A stretch of DNA of 64,000 bases from Dictyobacter aurantiacus (GCF_003967515.1 NZ_BIFQ01000001.1:4340001-4404000); one strand, 5' to 3'. Shown: positions 35,162 to 45,334, counted from the stretch's first letter. The notes: a model not told the origin generated them from the sequence alone. Program-made: numbers and translations.

Positions 35162-37867
35162 ATGGCGACCCTGAGCCCTGCCCGCAAACAATATCTAGAA
35201 TTCAAACAACAGTTCCCCGATGCGATCTTGATGTATCAGGTGGGTGATTTTTTTGAGACGTTTGATGAAGACGCCTACATTACCGCGCGCGAACTCCAGA
35301 TTGTGCGTACGACGCGCACCTATAGCCGGGGCAAGGAGCGCGTCCCCCTGGCTGGCATCCCCAAACATGCCCTGGAGAACTATGTGGGCAAGTTGATCCA
35401 TCGAGGCTATAAAGTGGTGGTCTGTGAGCAGGTGGGGGAGGTTGGCAAGGGACGCGACGTGGTGGAGCGGGCCGTGACGCGCATCCTGACCGCCGGCACC
35501 CTGTCGGAACCCAATCTCTTGCCGGTGCGCCAGAACAATTACCTGGTCGCCATCGCCACGGGACGCGTGCAGACGGCGCTGGCCGCCGTAGATGTCAGTA
35601 CTGGCGAATTTATGGTCACCTGGTTTGCCCCGGATGAACTGCCGGTGGCCCTGGACGCCGAACTGCAACGCCTGGCCCCGGTTGAGTGCCTGCTGGTCGA
35701 GGGGACCCCTAAAGAGGATTATCAGTTCCCCGCCAACAACGTGACCATCACCCATTGCCCCCCGTATTTTTACCAGGAGGAGGCCGCCTATCAGCGCCTC
35801 TGCCGCCAGTTCGGCGTGCAATCCCTGGAGTCATATGGCTGCGAGGGCCAGCCGCAGGCCATCGCAGCGGCCGGCGCCATCGTGGCCTACCTGGAGAAGA
35901 TGAACGGCTCGCTGCTCTCGCTGCTAACCGCTTTGCATTCATATAGTACAAATCAGTTTATGGTATTGGATGCCCATACCCAGCGCAACCTTGAGCTGTT
36001 ACAGGGGACGCGCAGCGGCACACTACAGGGGAGCCTGCTGGCGGTGTTGGATCGTACGATTACCCCGATGGGGGCACGCCTCCTGCGCCGTACGCTTACG
36101 CAGCCACTGCTGGATCTAAATATTCTGAATGGCCGCCTGGAGAGCATTGAGGAGCTGTATGAAAGCCCGGCTATTCGCACGCGCTTCACCATGTCTCTGC
36201 AGGAACTGGGTGACCTTGAACGCGTTTCGGGCAGGATCAGGCAGGGGACGGCCGTGCGTAACGAGGTGCTGGGCCTGCGCGACTACCTGGCCGAGTTGCC
36301 GACGCTGCGTGATCTCCTGCAGAGCTGCGAATCCGATCTGCTGCTAGAGATCGCTGAAGACCTCGATCCATGCCCGCAGGTGCGTGACTTGATCAATCAG
36401 GCGCTGCTGCGGCCCGATGAGGAGGGGGATGAGGGCGACGAGGGGCGTATGATTCGTCCCGGCTATCACGCTGAGCTGGATGAGCTGTTTAACTCGATTC
36501 GCGACTCGCGCCGCTGGATGATCTCGCTGGAGGCGCGTGAGCGCCAGCGTACCGGCATCAAGGCTCTCAAGGTGGGCTTCAACAAGGTTTTTGGTTACTA
36601 TATCGAAGTCAGCAACGCTAACCTCAAGCTGGTCCCCTCCGACTACATGCGCAAGCAGACGCTGGTCAACGCCGAGCGCTTTATCACACCCGAATTGAAG
36701 GAGCACGAGTCGCTGATCCTGAGCGCTGTTGAGCGCATCGAGGAGATGGAGCGCAGCATCTACGCCGATGTGTTACGCCAGATCGCGGTCTACTATCCCC
36801 GGTTGATGACCAGCGCGGCCGCCGTGGCCCGCATCGATGTCCTGTTGAGCCTGGCCGAGGTGGCGGCTCATCAGGGTTATGTGCGACCGACATTGGAGCA
36901 GGGGCAGCGCCTGCAGATCGTGGGTGGCCGCCATCCGGTGGTGGAGTATACGCTGAACGGTGATGTGTTTATCCCCAACGATACCAACCTGGAGGCGGCG
37001 AGCGCTGAACGCATTCTGCTGCTGACGGGACCCAACATGGCCGGCAAATCGACCTATCTGCGCCAGGTGGCGCTGATTACCCTGCTGGCCCAGATCGGCA
37101 GCTTTGTGCCCGCCCGCAAGGCGCAGATCGGCCTGGTGGACCGCATCTTTACCCGCGTGGGTGCCGAGGATGATATCGCCTCCGGCAAGAGCACGTTTAT
37201 GGTGGAGATGGAGGAGACGGCGACCATTCTGCACCACGCCACCAGCCATAGCCTGATTATTCTGGACGAGATTGGGCGCGGCACCAGCACCTATGATGGA
37301 CTGGCTATCGCGCGCGCCGTGGTGGAGCATCTCCATGACGAGGTGCGGGCGCGTACCCTGTTCGCGACCCACTATCATGAGCTGGCGGCCCTGGCCGCGC
37401 AACTAGGACACCTGCACGTCTATACGGTCGCTATCAACGAGGACGACCCCAATGGCATCGTCTTCCTGCACCGCGTAGTGCCCGGTTGCGCCGAGCGCAG
37501 CTTTGGTGTGCACGTGGCGAAGCTGGCTGGTATGCCACCTTCGATAGTACAGCGCGCCGAAACGGTGCTCTCTCAACTCGAAGCCAATCAGACTGCTACC
37601 ATCGTGCCTGATCAGCGATCATTAACACGTGCAACTTGTGTGGCCGAGTCCAATGGCTACTATCATCCTCAGAGCGCGTCCAATCGTGAGGAACCAGCGC
37701 CTGCCCTGTACTGGCAGACCGAGACGGCCCGTGGGATCGCTGAAGCGGTGGAGCGCGGGGAGCGCGCGCCGTCGCTTGACGATATCGATGTTCAGGCGAT
37801 TACGCCGCTGGATGCCCTGAATCTCTTATCTTTCTTTCAACGACACAAAAAGAATGCAATATATTGA
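35162..37867 (+). CDS. mutS: DNA mismatch repair protein MutS
   Basis: MutS recognises mispaired bases. The 901-residue protein has the mismatch-reading F-x-E motif in YQVGDFFETFDEDA (about 20-33), the core lever and clamp domains, and an ATPase with Walker A GPNMAGKSTYLRQ near 623-635 and Walker B/D-loop SLIILDEIGRGTSTYDG. FATHYHELAAL follows. An acidic insert (EEGDEGDEG near 420) sits in the lever. The C-terminal tail (PALYWQTETARGIAEAV to LNLLSFFQRHKK) includes the helix-turn-helix dimer region. Its TGA overlaps the mutL ATG (TGATG), so the two are translated together. GAGG precedes ATG 35162. Confidence 0.97.
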   Translation: MATLSPARKQYLEFKQQFPDAILMYQVGDFFETFDEDAYITARELQIVRTTRTYSRGKERVPLAGIPKHALENYVGKLIHRGYKVVVCEQVGEVGKGRDVVERAVTRILTAGTLSEPNLLPVRQNNYLVAIATGRVQTALAAVDVSTGEFMVTWFAPDELPVALDAELQRLAPVECLLVEGTPKEDYQFPANNVTITHCPPYFYQEEAAYQRLCRQFGVQSLESYGCEGQPQAIAAAGAIVAYLEKMNGSLLSLLTALHSYSTNQFMVLDAHTQRNLELLQGTRSGTLQGSLLAVLDRTITPMGARLLRRTLTQPLLDLNILNGRLESIEELYESPAIRTRFTMSLQELGDLERVSGRIRQGTAVRNEVLGLRDYLAELPTLRDLLQSCESDLLLEIAEDLDPCPQVRDLINQALLRPDEEGDEGDEGRMIRPGYHAELDELFNSIRDSRRWMISLEARERQRTGIKALKVGFNKVFGYYIEVSNANLKLVPSDYMRKQTLVNAERFITPELKEHESLILSAVERIEEMERSIYADVLRQIAVYYPRLMTSAAAVARIDVLLSLAEVAAHQGYVRPTLEQGQRLQIVGGRHPVVEYTLNGDVFIPNDTNLEAASAERILLLTGPNMAGKSTYLRQVALITLLAQIGSFVPARKAQIGLVDRIFTRVGAEDDIASGKSTFMVEMEETATILHHATSHSLIILDEIGRGTSTYDGLAIARAVVEHLHDEVRARTLFATHYHELAALAAQLGHLHVYTVAINEDDPNGIVFLHRVVPGCAERSFGVHVAKLAGMPPSIVQRAETVLSQLEANQTATIVPDQRSLTRATCVAESNGYYHPQSASNREEPAPALYWQTETARGIAEAVERGERAPSLDDIDVQAITPLDALNLLSFFQRHKKNAIY

Positions 37868-39648
37868 TGAGCCAGTTATTTGAGTTTATGATCCAACGGC
37901 CAGAGTTTGTACGCACGGCCCTGCATGAATTGCCGCCAGCGGTGGCCGAGCGCATCGCCGCCGGCGAGGTCATTGAGCGGCCGGTGTCTGTGGTGAAAGA
38001 ACTGGTCGAGAACGCATTGGATGCGGGTGCGCAAGATATTCGCGTCGAGGTGCGCGGGGGAGGACTGCGCCTGATCCGCGTCAGCGACGATGGCTATGGC
38101 ATCCCGGCTGAAGACCTGGCGGCGGTCTGTGAGCGCCATACCACCAGCAAGCTGACTGCCTTTGAGGACCTGGAGCGTTTGCGTACGCTCGGCTTCCGGG
38201 GTGAGGCCCTGGCCAGCATCGCAACCATCGCGGAGGTCACCATCCTGAGTCGCGCCTGGGAGACGGAGCGGGACGAGGAGGGAGAGCAGCCGGCTTACTG
38301 GTATACCTGGCGCGGGGGACAGGTGCAGGGCCATGGACGCAGGGCGCGCCCGCATGGCACCACCGTTACCGTCACCGACCTGTTCTATAACGTGCCGGCG
38401 CGTCTCAGCTACACCAGGGCGGCCCGTACCGAGAACGGCCATATCGTCCAGCTGATTCGCCGCTACGCGGTCGGTTATCCCTCCGTGCGCTTCCACCTGG
38501 CTCTGGATGAGCATACGGCTATCCAGACCAGCGGCAGCGGCAACCTGGCCACCACCCTGACCGAGCTCTATCATATCTCGCTGGAGGAGATGCTGCAGGA
38601 GATAGATGTCAGCGATGAGGAGCACTACCGACTGAGGGGCTACCTGGGCAACCGCGTGCTGGCGCAGGGGAGTCGCCAGTATATAACCCTGTTTATCAAC
38701 GGACGCTGGGTGCAGTCCCGTGTACTGCAAGATGCGCTGGAAGAGGGCTATCGTAGCCTGCTGCCTAAAGGCAAGCATCCCCTGCTGGTGTTAGCGCTGG
38801 AGGTGCCGCCCCAAGAGGTGGATGTCAACATCCACCCTGCCAAGACCGAGGTGCATCTGTTGCAGGAGGCAAAGATCAAAGAGGCGGTGACACAGACCAT
38901 CAAAGGCCTGCTGGAGCGCAGTCCGGTGGTGCCGGAGGCTGTGCAATTTCCCGGACCCGTGCTGGCGACGCAGCGGCGTCTGCCAGGACCCCGGCGCCGG
39001 GGACTGCATGTTGCCGAAAGCGCTGAGGGCTACCGCGCTGAAAGCGCTGAACCGGGCACGGCGGAGGTGATCGTCAGTCTGCGCCCACTGGCACAGCTAC
39101 AGCAGGCCGTGATCCTGGCCGAGGCCCCCGATGGCAGCCTCTACATGGTCGATCAGCACCGCGCCCACGAGCGCATCATCTACGAGCATCTGCGCAGCAC
39201 CTATAGCGGTGTCAGGCCCGAAGAAGAAGCGATCCATTCCCATCTGCTGCTGGAACCGGTGATTATCGAAATGAAGCGCTACGAGGCTGAACTGCTGGAG
39301 CAGCGTCTGCCCATGCTGCGCGGTCTGGGCATCGAATGCGAACGCTTCGGCGGGCGCAGCTTTCTGATCCGCTCGGTCCCGGCCAGCGAGGGGAGCGAGC
39401 AACTGGTGCCCCACCTGCAGGAACTGGCCGAACTGGCCGCCGAAGATAGCACCAACTGGGAAGACCATCTCTTGATCGGGCTCGCCTGCCGCTCGGCCCT
39501 CAAGCGCGGCCGAGAACTGGGTCCAGGCGAGCAGCGTACCCTGCTCAAAAACCTGGCCACCGTATCCGCGCCGGCCGTCTGCCCCCACGGCAGCCCCATC
39601 CTCCTCCACTACAGCCGCACCTTCCTCATCAAAAAATTCGACTGGTAA
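37867..39648 (+). CDS. mutL: DNA mismatch repair protein MutL
   Basis: MutL couples mismatch detection to strand cutting. The 593-residue protein has the GHKL ATPase motifs in order: ENALDAGA (about 48-55, Mg-binding Asn), DDGYGI (about 75), GFRGEALASI (about 104) and GTTVTV. The C-terminal dimer domain carries DQHRAHERIIYE near 433, matching the endonuclease motif DQHA-x2-E-x4-E except that the Ala is Arg. The metal-binding residues are kept, so nicking activity is plausible, as in organisms without MutH. It starts at ATG 37867 within the mutS stop. A shared 84-base palindrome follows. Confidence 0.96.
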   Translation: MSQLFEFMIQRPEFVRTALHELPPAVAERIAAGEVIERPVSVVKELVENALDAGAQDIRVEVRGGGLRLIRVSDDGYGIPAEDLAAVCERHTTSKLTAFEDLERLRTLGFRGEALASIATIAEVTILSRAWETERDEEGEQPAYWYTWRGGQVQGHGRRARPHGTTVTVTDLFYNVPARLSYTRAARTENGHIVQLIRRYAVGYPSVRFHLALDEHTAIQTSGSGNLATTLTELYHISLEEMLQEIDVSDEEHYRLRGYLGNRVLAQGSRQYITLFINGRWVQSRVLQDALEEGYRSLLPKGKHPLLVLALEVPPQEVDVNIHPAKTEVHLLQEAKIKEAVTQTIKGLLERSPVVPEAVQFPGPVLATQRRLPGPRRRGLHVAESAEGYRAESAEPGTAEVIVSLRPLAQLQQAVILAEAPDGSLYMVDQHRAHERIIYEHLRSTYSGVRPEEEAIHSHLLLEPVIIEMKRYEAELLEQRLPMLRGLGIECERFGGRSFLIRSVPASEGSEQLVPHLQELAELAAEDSTNWEDHLLIGLACRSALKRGRELGPGEQRTLLKNLATVSAPAVCPHGSPILLHYSRTFLIKKFDW

Positions 39649-39653
39649 TAATA

Positions 39654-39737
39654 TAAAGAGGAATAAAATTGATGCAAGACCACGGGTGGGGGCATTCGCC
39701 CCCACCCGTGGTCTTGCATCAATTTTATTCCTCTTTA
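39654..39737. terminator. 84-base bidirectional terminator (40-base perfect arms)
   Basis: Arms 39654-39693 and 39698-39737 are perfect, with ATTC as loop. The right arm covers the stop codon of the convergent M50-like gene and the left arm begins six bases after the mutL stop. A/T runs lie at the outer ends. Confidence 0.85.
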
Positions 39738-40562
39738 ATAGCGCACCATGCGCACCAACCCTTCGGCAATGATCAGGAAGACGAGATCCAGGACCAGCAG
39801 GACCGATAGGGCAAAGTCGATGCGCGAAGAGATAAAGGTGGCGACCGCCAGTAGATCATCGAAGCGTTGTGTGTACCAGACGACGATCACAAAGAGGGTC
39901 GCCAGCGCTGCCAGTGTCAGCACGAACCAGCGGGCACCGTGCCAGTCCTGGTGACTGGGCCATAGTTCGGAGGTTACTGAAAGGATCAGGTAGGGAGCGA
40001 AGATCAGAGTCCACAGCGGCCAGCCCGCGCGAATAATCTGCCATTGCTGATGGGCGACATCGAAGGGGATATCCCAGATCGTATAGCCGGTGGCGACCCA
40101 ATAGAGAAACATAAAGGCCGCGGTACCACCAAAGAGGGGGGCCACGCCGCTGAAACCATCACCGACATAGCTCATGAACCGTCCCTGCGGGCGCACGTAC
40201 TGTACCTCTCCCAGTTGCAGGGATTGCGGCCCATTGCGCCGGACGACGCGTCCATTCCCCACGCGCTGCCCCATCGGCCTGATGCGGAAGAGGGTCACAC
40301 TGGTAATGCGAAATCCGAACGGCGCGAAGAGCAGCACGACCAGCGCGTGACTGAGCTCATGCACAATGACGCCCGGCGCATTGAGCCAGAACCAGATCAG
40401 CAGACCTTTTTCACGCATAGTGCGGTAGCCGAATTCATCAACGCGCCGGCGCAGCGCCTTGCGCGTCATGCGTAACAAGATAAAGAGAACAAAAACTCCG
40501 GCAATAATGAGCCAGGGTTGATATGGAGCAACCTGCTCCATAAGTTTGGTCTCTGGTGTCAT
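39735..40562 (-). CDS. M50-like membrane metalloprotease
   Basis: This 275-residue protein starts with a helix (about 15-35), then has GVIVHELSHALVVLLFAPFG near 60-80, where HELSH is the HExxH zinc motif inside a membrane helix, as in site-2-type M50 peptidases. Further helices lie at about 145-165, 185-205, 215-235 and 250-270. The usual second metal motif (LDG or NxxPxxxxDG) is not apparent, so activity is uncertain. The family cleaves membrane proteins to send signals. GGAGAGAA precedes ATG 40562. Substrate unknown. Confidence 0.78.
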   Translation of the reverse strand: MTPETKLMEQVAPYQPWLIIAGVFVLFILLRMTRKALRRRVDEFGYRTMREKGLLIWFWLNAPGVIVHELSHALVVLLFAPFGFRITSVTLFRIRPMGQRVGNGRVVRRNGPQSLQLGEVQYVRPQGRFMSYVGDGFSGVAPLFGGTAAFMFLYWVATGYTIWDIPFDVAHQQWQIIRAGWPLWTLIFAPYLILSVTSELWPSHQDWHGARWFVLTLAALATLFVIVVWYTQRFDDLLAVATFISSRIDFALSVLLVLDLVFLIIAEGLVRMVRY

Positions 40563-40625
40563 TTCTCTCCAATCCTTACTTCTGTCCGCTTTATCTCAAC
40601 CAATATTGTATACGTATTTGTTTCC

Positions 40626-42068
40626 TCAATCAACATTTCCTCTACCTGGTACTGTGGTCAATGGTGCCTCCTCGTTTTCCGCTAGCTGTTCATTCTGCGC
40701 TATTGATACAGTCGGATGCCGCCGTTCGTAGTAAACGCTCCAGATGCCGAAAATTAGTATACTACCTGAAAGTAGATACAGCACACGATCAATATGCAGC
40801 GAGGTATCGGAGAGTATACCGATGATCAGGATAACTGGAATAGAGCATGCATTGTACAGCACAAGTTGTAGGGCTAGCACACGGCCCTTGATCCACTCTG
40901 GCGTTAGTTCCTGCATCGCCGTCTGGGCTGGAATGTTCACGAAGTCGAGCGCGACGCCAGCGATAAACATGCAGCCAGCCATAGCGACCAGCAGCCAGGG
41001 ATCTTTATTCCAGTGTTGGGGCTCCAGCCAGCGCGCGAAGACTGTTGAGAGCGGCAAGAGCAGGGTCGCGATCGTCAGGCCAATATTGCCGATTAGGATC
41101 GTGCGCAGTTTTCCCAGGCGGCGTGTGACCCGGGGCATCAAGACCGAGCCCAGCACCAGCCCAATGCCGGCCGGCGCGAACACCAGCGCCATCAAATTGG
41201 CGTTCATATTGAGCAGATCCGTCACAATTGGTGTTGCGATCTGCCCGATTACCAGGATCAGGATGCCCACAAACGAGAGCTGCACGACCGCCAGCAGCAG
41301 GGACCGGCGCTTATGAATAAAGTGCCAGCCTTCTTTCATCTCGTTTTGCATCTGGCGCACGATGCTGATGGTCTCGGCGGCCAGGTCTGGAACAGTCTCG
41401 GCCTGTGTATCGCCCCGTAGAATGAAGCTGGCGCGTGGAATCGATACGATCAGTGCAGCGCATATTAAATAGAGGATGGCAATGATGGCATAGAGCTGAA
41501 TGAACGCGTCGATCGGGATGCTGAACAATGTGAATGTGGGTAGTAGCGCGATGGCCAACGGGGCCATCAGCACGTAGCCGATCGCCTGTGAGAGCATGAA
41601 TGTGATATTAAACAGCGAGAGCGCCGGCATCAATTCATCCTCATCCACCAGCATCGGGATGGCCGAGCCTTCAGCTGGCGTAAAAAACTGGCCGATGGCC
41701 GAAACGATAAAGGTCAATAAATAGATGGGAATGAGTACGCTGCTCCGCTGGGCCAGGAGCACAAATGCAAATATCAACGTGACAATGGCTCGCAGACAGT
41801 TGCTGGTCCAGAGCACGCGCCTCTTTTCAAGACGGTCCACGAAGACGCCGGCGGGCGCCCCGAAGAGCACGGCCGGGACGCTAAAGCAGATAATCGCCAG
41901 GCCGATCATAATGGTGGAATGGGGGACGATACTGTTGATCAGCATAATCAAAGCGTAATTCGTCGCGTTGAGAATGGTCATGGAGATAAGCTGAGCCAGC
42001 CAGAGTCGCAGGAAGTTTCTCTTCTTGAGAAGAGTGAGAAAACCCTTGTTCGATTGGGCTATTGCCAT
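40626..42068 (-). CDS. MFS transporter, DHA3/TMEM-type efflux-like
   Basis: The 480-residue protein has twelve predicted helices with GAPAGVFVDRLEKRRVLWTSN (about 68-88), the MFS motif A loop between helices two and three (G-x3-D-R-x2-R-R). A long middle loop, QMQNEMKEGWHFIHKRRSLLL, and a C-terminal second half are typical of the NreB/MefA-like branch. It probably exports a drug or metabolite; substrate unknown. AAGGATAAGG precedes ATG 42068. DUF951 and nadD lie upstream on the same strand. Confidence 0.88.
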   Translation of the reverse strand: MAIAQSNKGFLTLLKKRNFLRLWLAQLISMTILNATNYALIMLINSIVPHSTIMIGLAIICFSVPAVLFGAPAGVFVDRLEKRRVLWTSNCLRAIVTLIFAFVLLAQRSSVLIPIYLLTFIVSAIGQFFTPAEGSAIPMLVDEDELMPALSLFNITFMLSQAIGYVLMAPLAIALLPTFTLFSIPIDAFIQLYAIIAILYLICAALIVSIPRASFILRGDTQAETVPDLAAETISIVRQMQNEMKEGWHFIHKRRSLLLAVVQLSFVGILILVIGQIATPIVTDLLNMNANLMALVFAPAGIGLVLGSVLMPRVTRRLGKLRTILIGNIGLTIATLLLPLSTVFARWLEPQHWNKDPWLLVAMAGCMFIAGVALDFVNIPAQTAMQELTPEWIKGRVLALQLVLYNACSIPVILIIGILSDTSLHIDRVLYLLSGSILIFGIWSVYYERRHPTVSIAQNEQLAENEEAPLTTVPGRGNVD

Positions 42069-42183
42069 TTGCCTTATCCTTGTACGTTATACGAAAAAAC
42101 CTTTTTGTATCTATCGCTGAGTATACAGGGATTAGGCAAGAAGGCGCAAGGGGCGAGGGCGCTCCGCGCTGTTTCTTCGCGTA

Positions 42184-42408
42184 TTATTCTTCATCAAAAG
42201 CATCGATTTCGGAGGGCGCCAGGCGGGGGAGCACCTGTTTGACGCGGCGTTCTACCTCTGAACGCGGTAAGAGGATACGCCGCCCACACTTTTCGCAGCG
42301 CAATCCGATATCAGCTCCCAGCCGCACCACCTCCCAATCGAAGCTGCCGCAGGGATGTTTTTTACGGAGCCGCAAGCGGTCTCCGATCGCAAATTGCATT
42401 GGTGCCAT
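42184..42408 (-). CDS. DUF951 family protein
   Basis: This 74-residue protein has the DUF951 pattern: FAIGDRLRLRKKHPCGSFDWEVVRLGADIGLRCEKCGRRI, with Cys20 and CEKC (about 38-41) as likely metal ligands, then LPRSEVERRV. The family often lies near mscS and chromosome-partition genes and its function is not known. It begins six bases after nadD stops, and mscS lies just beyond nadD. AGAAAG precedes ATG 42408, and ATG 42399 is an alternative. Confidence 0.88.
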   Translation of the reverse strand: MAPMQFAIGDRLRLRKKHPCGSFDWEVVRLGADIGLRCEKCGRRILLPRSEVERRVKQVLPRLAPSEIDAFDEE

Positions 42409-42414
42409 GAATAT

Positions 42415-43047
42415 CTAGCTTTCTGTACGGTGTTGATAGAGGTGGTGGGACTGGATATATGCCTCAACCTCGGCTGGTACCTGGTATTTGATGGGCCGGT
42501 TTTCTACTATACGCTGCCGCAGGTTGGTAGATGAGATATCCAGTTGCGGCGCGGCCACCAGGCACACCTTTTGTAGCAGTCCAGGCAAGCGGGTCTCCAA
42601 CTGTTGATTATACGCTTCATCTTCCTGATAGCCCGGACGATGGACTACCACCAGGCGCTTCAACTGCTCCAGGATCTCAGCCGGTTTATACCAGGTAGGG
42701 AAGTCTTCCAGGCTATCCCAGCCAATCACAAAGTAAAGATCCGTCTCCTGTCCCCATTGTTTTTTGAGCAGGCGTAACGTATCTACCAGGTAGGAAGGAC
42801 CCGATCGATCCACCTCGACACGCGAGACGCTGAAATGGGGATTTGAGGCTACCGCCATCTCAACCATGGCCAGCCGATCTTTTACTGGCGCTGTGGTGCG
42901 GTTCATTTTATGTGGAGGTTCGCCAGCGGGGACAAAAACCATCTCGTTGAGATTGAGCGCGTAACGCACCTCCTCCGCCACAATTAAATGGGCGAGGTGA
43001 ATCGGGTCGAAGGTGCCCCCCATTAAGCCAACTGATCGTGTACCCAC
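42415..43047 (-). CDS. nadD: Nicotinate-nucleotide adenylyltransferase (NadD)
   Basis: NadD adenylates nicotinate mononucleotide in NAD synthesis. The 210-residue protein has GLMGGTFDPIHLAHL (about 7-21, with HxxH nucleotide motif) and the family core FVPAGEPPHK, VSRVEVDRSGPSYLVDTLRLL and DLYFVIGWDSLEDFPTWYKP. The end, ISSTNLRQRI, is the ISSTxIR signature. I chose GTG 43047, which has GGGGGAG nine bases upstream and gives a normal distance to GGTFDP. ATG 43104 is in frame but lacks a good ribosome site. Further frame extension reaches into the terminator at 43122-43197, so it is unlikely. Confidence 0.92.
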   Translation of the reverse strand: MGTRSVGLMGGTFDPIHLAHLIVAEEVRYALNLNEMVFVPAGEPPHKMNRTTAPVKDRLAMVEMAVASNPHFSVSRVEVDRSGPSYLVDTLRLLKKQWGQETDLYFVIGWDSLEDFPTWYKPAEILEQLKRLVVVHRPGYQEDEAYNQQLETRLPGLLQKVCLVAAPQLDISSTNLRQRIVENRPIKYQVPAEVEAYIQSHHLYQHRTES

Positions 43048-43121
43048 CTTTGGCTGCTCCCCCTTCTGCGAATGATCATTTTCTTCTTCCCCGGATTTTA
43101 TCATATCCAGGTTCAGGTGGA

Positions 43122-43197
43122 AAGAAGGTGTTTTGTGTGTTGGTGGGGCAGGGGCGCAAATACGCCCCTGCCCCACCAACACACAAAACACCTTCTT
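43122..43197. terminator. 76-base hairpin terminator at the end of mscS
   Basis: Perfect 35-base arms (43122-43156 and 43163-43197), loop CAAATA. The right arm overlaps the first two bases of the mscS stop triplet. It separates mscS from nadD. Confidence 0.85.
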
Positions 43198-44269
43198 AGA
43201 TTGGTTCCTTGACGCTGATATCGGCGTTGGGAAAGAGGTTGTGCAGTTCATAAACGACGGTGGAGATATCGATCACCTGGCCCGTAGCGACCCAGAAACG
43301 TATCTGCAGAGAAACCTTCCCGCCTTCATAGCTGTTGACCATCACCGTTGGATCAGGCTTGGGCATGACCTCCTGATAGTTCTTGAGCAGTAGCAGGATC
43401 TTGCTGCTGGTCTCATCGCGATCAAAGTTCTCCTGCGGCATCGTCAGCATCAGCAGCGAGCGCCGCTCACCAAAGTGGGTATTATTGATGACCGCGTTGC
43501 TGAAGATAAAGAGGTTGGGGACGCTGACCTCTTCGCCGCTGGTCAGGCGCAGCCGCGTGGCACGCAATTGAATGTCCTCTACCTTGCCAATATAGGTGAT
43601 CGCATTTGAGGTAATGTTGATCTGGTCACCGATGTAAAAAGGTCGTTCGACCAGAATGTAAAAGCCGGCCACCAGGTTTTTCAAGATATCCTGGAAGGCC
43701 ACGGTGAGGGTTACAGTAAAGGCACTCAATACCGCCACCGGGATACCAATAGGCACATTCCAGACGGTCAGGATGAAGAAGCCCGTAATGGAGAGGATAA
43801 TGATATAGAGGACGCGCGCGAACAGGGTGCGCATGTTAATATCGACCCGGCTGGCCCCCAGGCTGCGCGTCATCATGGCGCGTACCGTTCTGGCGACTCC
43901 GTTACCCAGCACCAGGATGAGCACAGTCTCAACCAGGTTCCAGGAAGTATTGATCGCTAGAGCGGGTCTGGAAAAGAAGTTCTCCGTCAGGGTAGAGAGA
44001 ACAAATGAGGCGTTAAAGATCGCCACCGCGCCCGTAACACCCAGCAGCGTCGGAATGACCACCACCGCGATGCCCAGCGTCTGGATAATCCAGTTATCCA
44101 GTACGGTCTTATGCAGACGGTGCACCAGCAGACGCCTGAGCAAGAGACCCAGGCCGAAAGCCGCGAGGATAGTCGCAATACCAATGCCAAGCTGAAAGGC
44201 ATAATTCATTTGTTGGGTAGCATCAGGAGTTATTGCAATAGTATTTAAGACAAGCAGCATACACGACAC
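43196..44269 (-). CDS. MscS family mechanosensitive channel
   Basis: This 357-residue protein has helices near 20-45, 62-90, 105-130 and 150-195. The pore-lining third helix and beta-domain are typical of MscS: FTVTLTVAFQDILKNLVAGFYILVERPFYIGD near 190-221, then GKVEDIQLRATRLRLTSGEEVSVPN. It opens under membrane tension to relieve osmotic shock. GTG 44269 has GAGGG nine bases upstream and is preferred over ATG 44260, which lacks a site. DUF951 and nadD are nearby. Confidence 0.92.
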   Translation of the reverse strand: MSCMLLVLNTIAITPDATQQMNYAFQLGIGIATILAAFGLGLLLRRLLVHRLHKTVLDNWIIQTLGIAVVVIPTLLGVTGAVAIFNASFVLSTLTENFFSRPALAINTSWNLVETVLILVLGNGVARTVRAMMTRSLGASRVDINMRTLFARVLYIIILSITGFFILTVWNVPIGIPVAVLSAFTVTLTVAFQDILKNLVAGFYILVERPFYIGDQINITSNAITYIGKVEDIQLRATRLRLTSGEEVSVPNLFIFSNAVINNTHFGERRSLLMLTMPQENFDRDETSSKILLLLKNYQEVMPKPDPTVMVNSYEGGKVSLQIRFWVATGQVIDISTVVYELHNLFPNADISVKEPI

Positions 44270-44481
44270 GAAAACCAACCCTCATCAAACTTCTGGAAAA
44301 TAACTTCTGAAAATCTTTATTCGGCAATCCATTCTTAGCCGCATTATACCATAGCTATTTTTCCGCAGTCTCTCCGCATGCGTTTAGTACTGCTGCCAGA
44401 AGCACCAGTGTACATACCCCACCAGATAGAGTCGTATCGACCACCAGTACCAGGAGGGATATTTGATGGCGACTTGCGGGA

Positions 44482-45117
44482 TTACCCTTGAAGGTCAACG
44501 GTATTGTTGGCCTGGAAACGATGATAATCCTCCATGATTTGTTTGAGAATATGCATGTGGCCCATGCTGTTTGCATATGAGGTACTACTATATTTCCAAC
44601 TGATTTTTACCTTTTGCGTATGTCCATTTCTATCGCAAATGTGGAGTTGAATTCCAGCCAATATTGGCTGAGGTTTGATTGACTTGATACGGCTATACTC
44701 GATTATGGTAGCTTTGGATTTATGTATATCGCTCCAATGCTTATACTGGATAAATCCATTGGGTAGCGATACCAGCAACATGTCCCGATCATGTTTTTCA
44801 AGTTTCCATACTCCCCGGGAGCCAGCGTATGTTGCAAGTACAGTGCACACTATCGTAAGCACTATTAGTATGGGATATGTGGTAAACATAGGCCAGGGAC
44901 TTGATTGGATCAAAGCTGTCTGATGTATAAGCATGATGATGAGTGCGGATGCTATAGTGCAATAAACAGGCATGCATATTGCATAAATACAACCCAACAG
45001 TATAAACAACACAGGTGAGATCGGTGGTGGTTGCCAGACTGACCAATCAGCAGGTACCTTTCCCTGCCTGATGTGGCTACTGATTTCTTCTACTGATATG
45101 CTCAATACGTCCCCCAT
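44482..45117 (-). CDS. Unrecognised two-helix membrane protein with C-terminal beta domain
   Basis: The 211-residue protein has two membrane helices (about 33-68 and 76-101) and then a soluble region (KLEKHDRDMLLVSLPNGFIQYKH to the end) that alternates strands like bacterial PH or YcxB-type domains. An IEYSRIKSIKPQ motif supports that reading weakly. No homologue is recognised. It is divergent from a four-helix membrane gene, with AT-rich DNA between 45118 and 45334 that likely holds both promoters. Confidence 0.6.
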   Translation of the reverse strand: MGDVLSISVEEISSHIRQGKVPADWSVWQPPPISPVLFILLGCIYAICMPVYCTIASALIIMLIHQTALIQSSPWPMFTTYPILIVLTIVCTVLATYAGSRGVWKLEKHDRDMLLVSLPNGFIQYKHWSDIHKSKATIIEYSRIKSIKPQPILAGIQLHICDRNGHTQKVKISWKYSSTSYANSMGHMHILKQIMEDYHRFQANNTVDLQG

Positions 45118-45334
45118 ACTTTAAATTATCAAGAAATTGATACACAGTTGATGCATCCCTGAACGTGTTCGCTGTCCTCTTTTTAGATATGCTGATCACA
45201 TATGCTCAATGCTCGGAAGGGTCCGATCTACACCTTGAATTATTCTATCCTGTTTTAATTGCTCAGTAAATAGCATATAATCGGTTTCAGCATCTCATCA
45301 TGCAAATAGATTATTATCAGAAAGTAATGTAGCT

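Noticed and set aside
43048..43251. Upstream extension of nadD
   Set aside because: It crosses the hairpin terminator of mscS and lacks family similarity, while GTG 43047 has a strong ribosome site.
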